From JBKEDC01 sp047971925 (GTDB lineage: Bacteria; Bacteroidota; Bacteroidia; Bacteroidales; Prolixibacteraceae): a stretch of 10,776 nt of DNA. The DNA is taken from the NCBI GenBank assembly GCA_047971925.1, contig JBKEAC010000137.1, forward strand, positions 1 to 10,776, written 5' to 3'. Shown one piece after another: positions 5,893-10,776 of this stretch (the stretch's first letter is position 1; the number at the start of each line of letters is the position of its first letter). The notes under the pieces are model-generated. The model was not told the origin of the DNA. It searched no databases and saw only the letters and a list, made by a program, of their open reading frames with translations. The translations under genes and the position numbers were made by a program.

Positions 5893-8800
5893 CTACCTTG
5901 CTGGCTTCAAAATGAAGCTATACGAATATTCTTTATCTTCCAGACGATATTGGCGGTGTGTCATTGCACCCCAACTGTTGTCTCCACCCACGCCTTGTTG
6001 CAACAAGTCGATGTTCAAGAACACATCAGGTTTTGCCACAAGCTCTGCCGAATGGCGATTCTTTTTAGTCAAGCCAGGATCGAAATCGGCCGATTCAAAG
6101 TGCAAAGCAGCTCCACTTAAAGGTTGCAAACCTTCCACACGCAAGCCGATACCTTTAGCGTTAGTTAATGCCATCCAGCGAAGGTCGGTTTTATAACCAT
6201 TCTCTTGCGGACGGATGTAAGCGAAATATTGATCGGCAACATCGCTGCTGTAAATTCCTAACAATGCGGCGGAGTTGCGATCGTTGTAGTTCTCCCAAGG
6301 TCCACGACCGTAATATTCAAACTGATTATAGTCGCCCGAAAGACGTAACTTCATACCAAATCGAGGTAATCCGGGCAATCCCTCAGCTGCCACATAATGC
6401 ACATCAACTTGCACTGAACCATCACCACGAGCGGTGTATACCAATTGATAATCGGAATTAATGTCGGTCAGTTTCAAATTAGCCGTAATCACCACTGCAT
6501 TGTCTTTTTCTTCCACTTTAATGTTTTTCAACTGACGATGATTTCCCGCAGTTCGATAGACATTCATGCGGTCGGGCATGCCATTTCCGAAGTCATTATC
6601 GGTTGGCGCGCGCCAGAAATCAGGGGCAAGCTCCGAGTTAATCAACCAGCTTCCTTCCGCCACCATGCGATAAATCAAGCCCGAACGTTTGCTAATGCGT
6701 GTTTCCACTTTTTCAGTGCTTATGATGATATTATCACCTTCTTCTTTCACATTAACCTTTGCCGATGAAGTTTCGGGAGCTACAAAATAGTCATTTCCAG
6801 CGAAAGCAAGTTCATTGTTTGCCACTTCATGACCGGCGGGTACGAGGTTTTCGGCTTCATTAGTAAAAGCACGAACAATCAAGATATGTTCAACTCCGGC
6901 AGCTGCTTTCACCTCAGGCAATTTGATTTTCACGGTGCTTGTTTCGCCGGCTTTAGTGTTCGTGTTGAATGTTCCGTTCCCTACTTCATGACCATTCTTC
7001 AAGAGCGTCCAGTGAAAGTTGAATTTATCTAAGCTGATAAATGAATACTCGTTATAGATGTTTAGTTCTCCATTACTTAAATTCTTGGCCGACACGTGAA
7101 TGCTTTGATATTGATGTTTTACTTCAAACAATCCGGGATGCGGTGTTCTATCGGGATTAACCACTCCATTCAAACAAAAGTTTCCATCGTTAGTATATTT
7201 TTCGCCACCAATGTCGCCACCATAAGCCCAAAACTCATTTCCCGAAGCATTGGTTGATAATAATCCTTGATCAACCCAATCCCATATGAATCCGCCTTGC
7301 ATGTGAGGTTTCGAACGAATTAAGTCCCAATATTCTTTAAAATTTCCGTTACTATTACCCATGGCATGCGAATATTCGCACATGATGAATGGTCGTCCTG
7401 GATTTTCTTTTTCGGCATATTTGTGCATATCTTTCATGGCAGGATACATGGGGCAAACCACATCGGTGTTTTCATGTTCTCCAGCTTGCTCAAATTGCAC
7501 TAGGCGAGAATTGTCGCGCTCTTTAATCCAACGATAAGCATCATAAAAAACTTTACCATTACCACACTCATTTCCTAAACTCCAAATGATTACAGATGGA
7601 TGGTTTTTGTCGCGCTCCACAAGGCTCACTATTCTATCCATGTGCGCTGCATGCCATTCAGGGAGGTAAGCAGGGTGCGCTTCTTTGCGAAACCAGCTTT
7701 GCCATTCTGCTCCCATTCCATGTGTTTCAATGTTTGCTTCATCAACTAAATACAAGCCATATTCATCGCAAAGAGAAATCCAAAGCGATGTGTGTGGATA
7801 ATGCGACATGCGAACCGCATTCACGTTGTGTGCTTTCATCACCTCGATGTCTTTAATCATGGTTGCTCTATCAACGTAATGCACAGTTTTCTCTTTGTGT
7901 TCATGAAGATTAACACCTTTCACTAGAACAGCTTTACCATTGACTAGGAGTTGACTATTTTTGATTTCCACGGTTCGGAACCCAAGGTTTTGCGAAGTAG
8001 TTTCAATCAACGCCCCTTTGTCGTCATAAAGTTCCAGGATTAACTTGTACAAATTCGGTGTTTCAGCACTCCAATGTTGCACGTTTTTAATCGTTGCCGA
8101 CGCACTCACCGTGGCATTACTTTCAGCATTAGTTGAAAAGTTCTTTTGCGTGTTATAAACTGCTTTCCCTTGCGCATTGAGAATCGAAAGTTTTAACGAA
8201 CCTTTGGCAGCTTGCGAAGAATAGTTTTTCACATCGAGGTCGATGGCAAATTCTCCGTGACGATAATTCGCATCTAGTCCAGCCTTAGCGAAAAAGTCGT
8301 CAATACGAACTTGCGCATAGCTCAGCAGATAAACATCGCGCTCAATGCCCGAAAGTCGCCAAAAATCTTGATCTTCCAAATAACTACCATCGCTCCAACG
8401 ATAAGCCTCAACAGCTAGGGAGTTTTCTCCGGATTTTAAATACTTTGTAATGTTGAACTCCACTACATTTTTTGTTCCTTGACTATAACCCACTTTTTCA
8501 CCATTCACCCACACATACATGGCAGAGACTCCACCATCAAAATGGAGAATGACATTTCTATCGGTCCATGAAGCGGGTAAATTAAATGTTCTTTTGTAGG
8601 ACCCAACCGGATTATGCTCATGACTCACATAAGGCGGATTCTTAGGAAATGGATAAGTTATATTGGTATAAATTGGTGTTCCATAGCCTTGCAGCTCCCA
8701 ATTAGAAGGCACTGTAATGTCATTCCAAGAACTCACATCGAAGTTTTCTTTATAGAAATCCACAGGTCGCTCGCTGGGTTTATACACCCAGTTAAACTTC

Positions 8801-9009
8801 CATGTTCCATTCAAATCGAGCACAAAGTCAGACTTGAATTTATCGTTTTCCAAGGCTGCTTTCGTGCTTTGGTAGGGAATAAATTGCGCACGTTGCGGCT
8901 CTTCATTCACAGAGAAAACGGCGGGGTTTTCCCAATCATTTGCTGTTTGAGCAAAGCAACTTATTGCCCCTGATAGCATGAATACACTTAATACAGATTT
9001 TATTCTCAT
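5893..9009 (-). CDS. secreted glycoside hydrolase family 2 beta-galactosidase (LacZ type)
   Basis: The enzyme is predicted to cleave terminal beta-D-galactosides from a glycan in the periplasm. At 1038 residues it has the full five-domain LacZ length. An N-terminal signal peptide (about 1-20, hydrophobic LSVFMLSGAISCFA) probably ends before Gln21; Cys18 gives only a poor lipobox. The sugar-binding domain includes GTPIYTNITYPFP (110-122) and GGVSAMYVWVNGEKVGYSQG (159-178). The TIM barrel carries DEANIETHGMG (423-433), the acid/base Glu481 in WSLGNECGNG, the nucleophile Glu545 in IMCEYSHAMGNSNG and WDWVDQGL (576-583). The C-terminal small-chain domain ends with WGAMTHRQYRLEDKEYSYSF. All catalytic residues are present. 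The ATG lies 3 nt after the stop of the DUF2264 gene, so the two are likely translated together. Specificity for other beta-linked sugars of family GH2 is possible, but the LacZ motifs make galactose most likely. Confidence 0.95.
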   Translation of the reverse strand: MRIKSVLSVFMLSGAISCFAQTANDWENPAVFSVNEEPQRAQFIPYQSTKAALENDKFKSDFVLDLNGTWKFNWVYKPSERPVDFYKENFDVSSWNDITVPSNWELQGYGTPIYTNITYPFPKNPPYVSHEHNPVGSYKRTFNLPASWTDRNVILHFDGGVSAMYVWVNGEKVGYSQGTKNVVEFNITKYLKSGENSLAVEAYRWSDGSYLEDQDFWRLSGIERDVYLLSYAQVRIDDFFAKAGLDANYRHGEFAIDLDVKNYSSQAAKGSLKLSILNAQGKAVYNTQKNFSTNAESNATVSASATIKNVQHWSAETPNLYKLILELYDDKGALIETTSQNLGFRTVEIKNSQLLVNGKAVLVKGVNLHEHKEKTVHYVDRATMIKDIEVMKAHNVNAVRMSHYPHTSLWISLCDEYGLYLVDEANIETHGMGAEWQSWFRKEAHPAYLPEWHAAHMDRIVSLVERDKNHPSVIIWSLGNECGNGKVFYDAYRWIKERDNSRLVQFEQAGEHENTDVVCPMYPAMKDMHKYAEKENPGRPFIMCEYSHAMGNSNGNFKEYWDLIRSKPHMQGGFIWDWVDQGLLSTNASGNEFWAYGGDIGGEKYTNDGNFCLNGVVNPDRTPHPGLFEVKHQYQSIHVSAKNLSNGELNIYNEYSFISLDKFNFHWTLLKNGHEVGNGTFNTNTKAGETSTVKIKLPEVKAAAGVEHILIVRAFTNEAENLVPAGHEVANNELAFAGNDYFVAPETSSAKVNVKEEGDNIIISTEKVETRISKRSGLIYRMVAEGSWLINSELAPDFWRAPTDNDFGNGMPDRMNVYRTAGNHRQLKNIKVEEKDNAVVITANLKLTDINSDYQLVYTARGDGSVQVDVHYVAAEGLPGLPRFGMKLRLSGDYNQFEYYGRGPWENYNDRNSAALLGIYSSDVADQYFAYIRPQENGYKTDLRWMALTNAKGIGLRVEGLQPLSGAALHFESADFDPGLTKKNRHSAELVAKPDVFLNIDLLQQGVGGDNSWGAMTHRQYRLEDKEYSYSFILKPAR

Positions 9010-9012
9010 ACG

Positions 9013-10776
9013 CTAATATGTTATAATTGTTTTTGATTTATCTCTGAACTTCACTACAACTTTGCTGTCTATCTCTTCCACCGATTCCACGGGAAATAAT
9101 TCTTTATCCTTCCACTTCTCGCCCGATTTTTTCCAGAGCATCAAACATGGATATACTTCATCTTTCTGCATTTCTACTTCAGCATTGATTATCATACTTT
9201 CATGCGCCTGTGGGTTCAAACCGAAAGTTGGAATGATTTCCACACTTCTATTTCCACGCAATTCCACCAAGGCAATTTGATATTCGCCATTATCGATTAT
9301 TTGTGCAAATCCGTATTTATTTGGTATCGATTTTCGTGTGATGTTGCCATCAAGTTTCGGCAAAGCATAATGACCTAGACGAGCTTCTATGGGTGCATCT
9401 CCCGTGTATTTATCTACACGAAGTACGCCATTAGGCAAGGGCATTTCTGCTAATTGCATTTTAACTTTTTCGTTGGTTTCAAGCTGCACATCGCGATAAT
9501 ACACCCCACCTTCAAACTTCTTGAAGGAATAAAGTCGAAGAGCCTCCCACTTGCTATGCTTGTTTTTGAAGACATAGTTCATCGCCACTTCACCCTTTTC
9601 GCCATCGGCTTGCCAAGGGAAGGCACTACTATAAGCTAATCGGTTGTAGTTTTCTGTTGAACGGAATTTTTGCCAATCGCTCGCCACTTTTTCATGGCAC
9701 CACGAGCGAACCTCTGTTGCACCACTATTCGGATAATCGGTAATCAGCAAATCAGTGGAAGGCGAAAAGTGATTATATACTTCTTGTTTCTTCATTTCAG
9801 TTTCCCAAGCTCCGCGATTTTCGGTAGCAGTCCAAAATGCATTATCTTCAGGAATCAACAGACCGAGAAATGCTTTACCCATCCAATAGACACTCCCACG
9901 GCAACTATAAACCTGAACTGCGGGTTCAAATTCACCATAAAAGCCAAGAGTAGGCACACGGTCTTTCATAAACTCAGGATGCTGCACAAATTGCAGTAAA
10001 GTGCTCGATGAAATATATCTAAGCCAACCCAAATCGGTGCTTGCACCCTCAACTGTTCCGAAAAATGGGAATGGAGCTATTGATGCCATGCGATAAGAAA
10101 TGCTTCGTCCCCACATTACCATTTTCCCATGCTCATCAAACAAATAAGGATAGCTTTGTTGCATATCGAGAAAGTGTTGTGTGAGCTTCTCTGCATATTC
10201 TGGATAATGCTTTTTTCCGAAAACCTCACTCCACATAATACCATAAAGTTGATAAGCCCACATGCTATAATAATCATAGGCAGGATGGTCGTTATACCAA
10301 CCTTCTCCACGATAGTCATTATATGATTTCTCTAAATATTCTTTCAGCAATTTCTCATTCACTGCATAGCCTTGTTCTTGAAAGAAACTCAGCACAAAGA
10401 TGTTAAAGAATTTCCAATTAGAATCTACCGTTGGACCATCGCCATAGCTTAGCATCACGGTAGCGAGCTTGTCTTTATCTGACTTTGAAAGAGGTTCCCA
10501 AATCACTTCAGGAGCAACAAACAAGGAGATTGCCAACGCTCCAAACTCCACAAGAATCTGACTAGGACCACCGTTTCCTCGTGGTTTAATATAAGAAGGG
10601 TGATTAGGGTCGAGCAAGTTTAGAATCTGATGCTGGTAGTAGTCAGCCACACGAATGCCATTGAGTGTCAAATCGGGATTACGCTTCAACAAGGGCGCTG
10701 CCACAAAAAGCGTGCGACACAAGCCTTCGAGTTTTTCTGTTGGCACTTGTCCATCGTTGTGGGGATATGTTTTTCC
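9013..10776 (-). CDS. DUF2264 domain protein, 5' end beyond the window
   Basis: The reading frame is open to the right edge, so the N-terminus is missing. The GTG at 10746 is an internal codon: the frame continues upstream with GKTYPHNDGQ, which fits the family, and a signal peptide may lie outside. The 587 visible residues match DUF2264 (Pfam PF10022). Blocks seen, numbered from the GTG codon, include LEGLCRTLFVAAPLL (6-20), YDYYSMWAYQLYG (156-168), MVMWGRSISYRMASIAPFPFFG (about 207-228, an Arg-Ser rich helical segment) and a beta-rich C-terminal third with Tyr/Trp motifs. The N-terminal part is expected to be an alpha/alpha toroid as in many polysaccharide-active enzymes. I recall this family being linked to CAZy GH154 beta-glucuronidases, but not firmly. 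The tight coupling with a beta-galactosidase supports a glycan-degrading role. It probably belongs to an operon that starts to the right. Confidence 0.88.
   Translation of the reverse strand, partial: GKTYPHNDGQVPTEKLEGLCRTLFVAAPLLKRNPDLTLNGIRVADYYQHQILNLLDPNHPSYIKPRGNGGPSQILVEFGALAISLFVAPEVIWEPLSKSDKDKLATVMLSYGDGPTVDSNWKFFNIFVLSFFQEQGYAVNEKLLKEYLEKSYNDYRGEGWYNDHPAYDYYSMWAYQLYGIMWSEVFGKKHYPEYAEKLTQHFLDMQQSYPYLFDEHGKMVMWGRSISYRMASIAPFPFFGTVEGASTDLGWLRYISSSTLLQFVQHPEFMKDRVPTLGFYGEFEPAVQVYSCRGSVYWMGKAFLGLLIPEDNAFWTATENRGAWETEMKKQEVYNHFSPSTDLLITDYPNSGATEVRSWCHEKVASDWQKFRSTENYNRLAYSSAFPWQADGEKGEVAMNYVFKNKHSKWEALRLYSFKKFEGGVYYRDVQLETNEKVKMQLAEMPLPNGVLRVDKYTGDAPIEARLGHYALPKLDGNITRKSIPNKYGFAQIIDNGEYQIALVELRGNRSVEIIPTFGLNPQAHESMIINAEVEMQKDEVYPCLMLWKKSGEKWKDKELFPVESVEEIDSKVVVKFRDKSKTIITY

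Noticed and set aside
5861..8973. Plus-strand ORFs of 67-119 codons across 5861-8973
   Set aside because: They lie entirely antisense to the intact beta-galactosidase gene and look like shadow frames.
10746..10746. GTG at 10746 as the true start of the DUF2264 gene
   Set aside because: The frame remains open to the window edge with residues that fit the family, so the real start is outside the window.

Overview
The window looks like chromosomal DNA of a member of the Bacteroidota (Bacteroidetes). The evidence is a low-GC, A-rich background, start codons preceded by A-rich leaders rather than clear Shine-Dalgarno sites, promoter-like elements of the Bacteroidota TTTG/TAnnTTTG type (best upstream of ychF), and a secreted LacZ-type beta-galactosidase paired with a DUF2264 protein, which is typical of the glycan-degrading loci of that phylum. 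I cannot name the genus.

Layout. Positions 1-326 are a tandem array of a 42-bp unit (seven full copies and most of an eighth) that probably continues off the left edge. Each unit holds an A6T6 tract inside a 16-bp palindrome. Positions 327-742 carry no convincing gene but contain a compact, GC-richer, hairpin-rich island at about 530-660. Five plus-strand genes and one partner follow: a GNAT acetyltransferase-methyltransferase fusion (743-1822), a small three-helix membrane protein (1864-2175), the P-loop ATPase YchF (2208-3308, with a probable promoter and a downstream hairpin), a PlsC-type 1-acylglycerol-3-phosphate acyltransferase (3442-4176), then a tight pair of a DUF6165 protein (4409-4783) and a family 9 glycosyltransferase (4788-5834). 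The plus-strand block ends at a hairpin (5843-5872) shared with a convergent minus-strand block: a 5'-truncated DUF2264 protein (9013 to beyond the right edge) followed after 3 nt by a secreted GH2 beta-galactosidase (5893-9009).

How the genes fit together. The plus-strand genes are a housekeeping-like mixture: phospholipid synthesis (plsC), a translation or stress-linked ATPase (ychF), and a probable cell-surface glycan step (GT9 with DUF6165). The minus-strand pair looks like the end of an operon for degrading a galactose-containing, possibly uronate-containing, glycan in the periplasm. No SusC/SusD genes are visible, but the operon enters from outside the window.

The least explained parts are the 42-bp array, whose period equals four helical turns, and the structured island next to it. 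The named genes belong to known families. I do not see a defence system, CRISPR array, insertion sequence, tRNA or rRNA.
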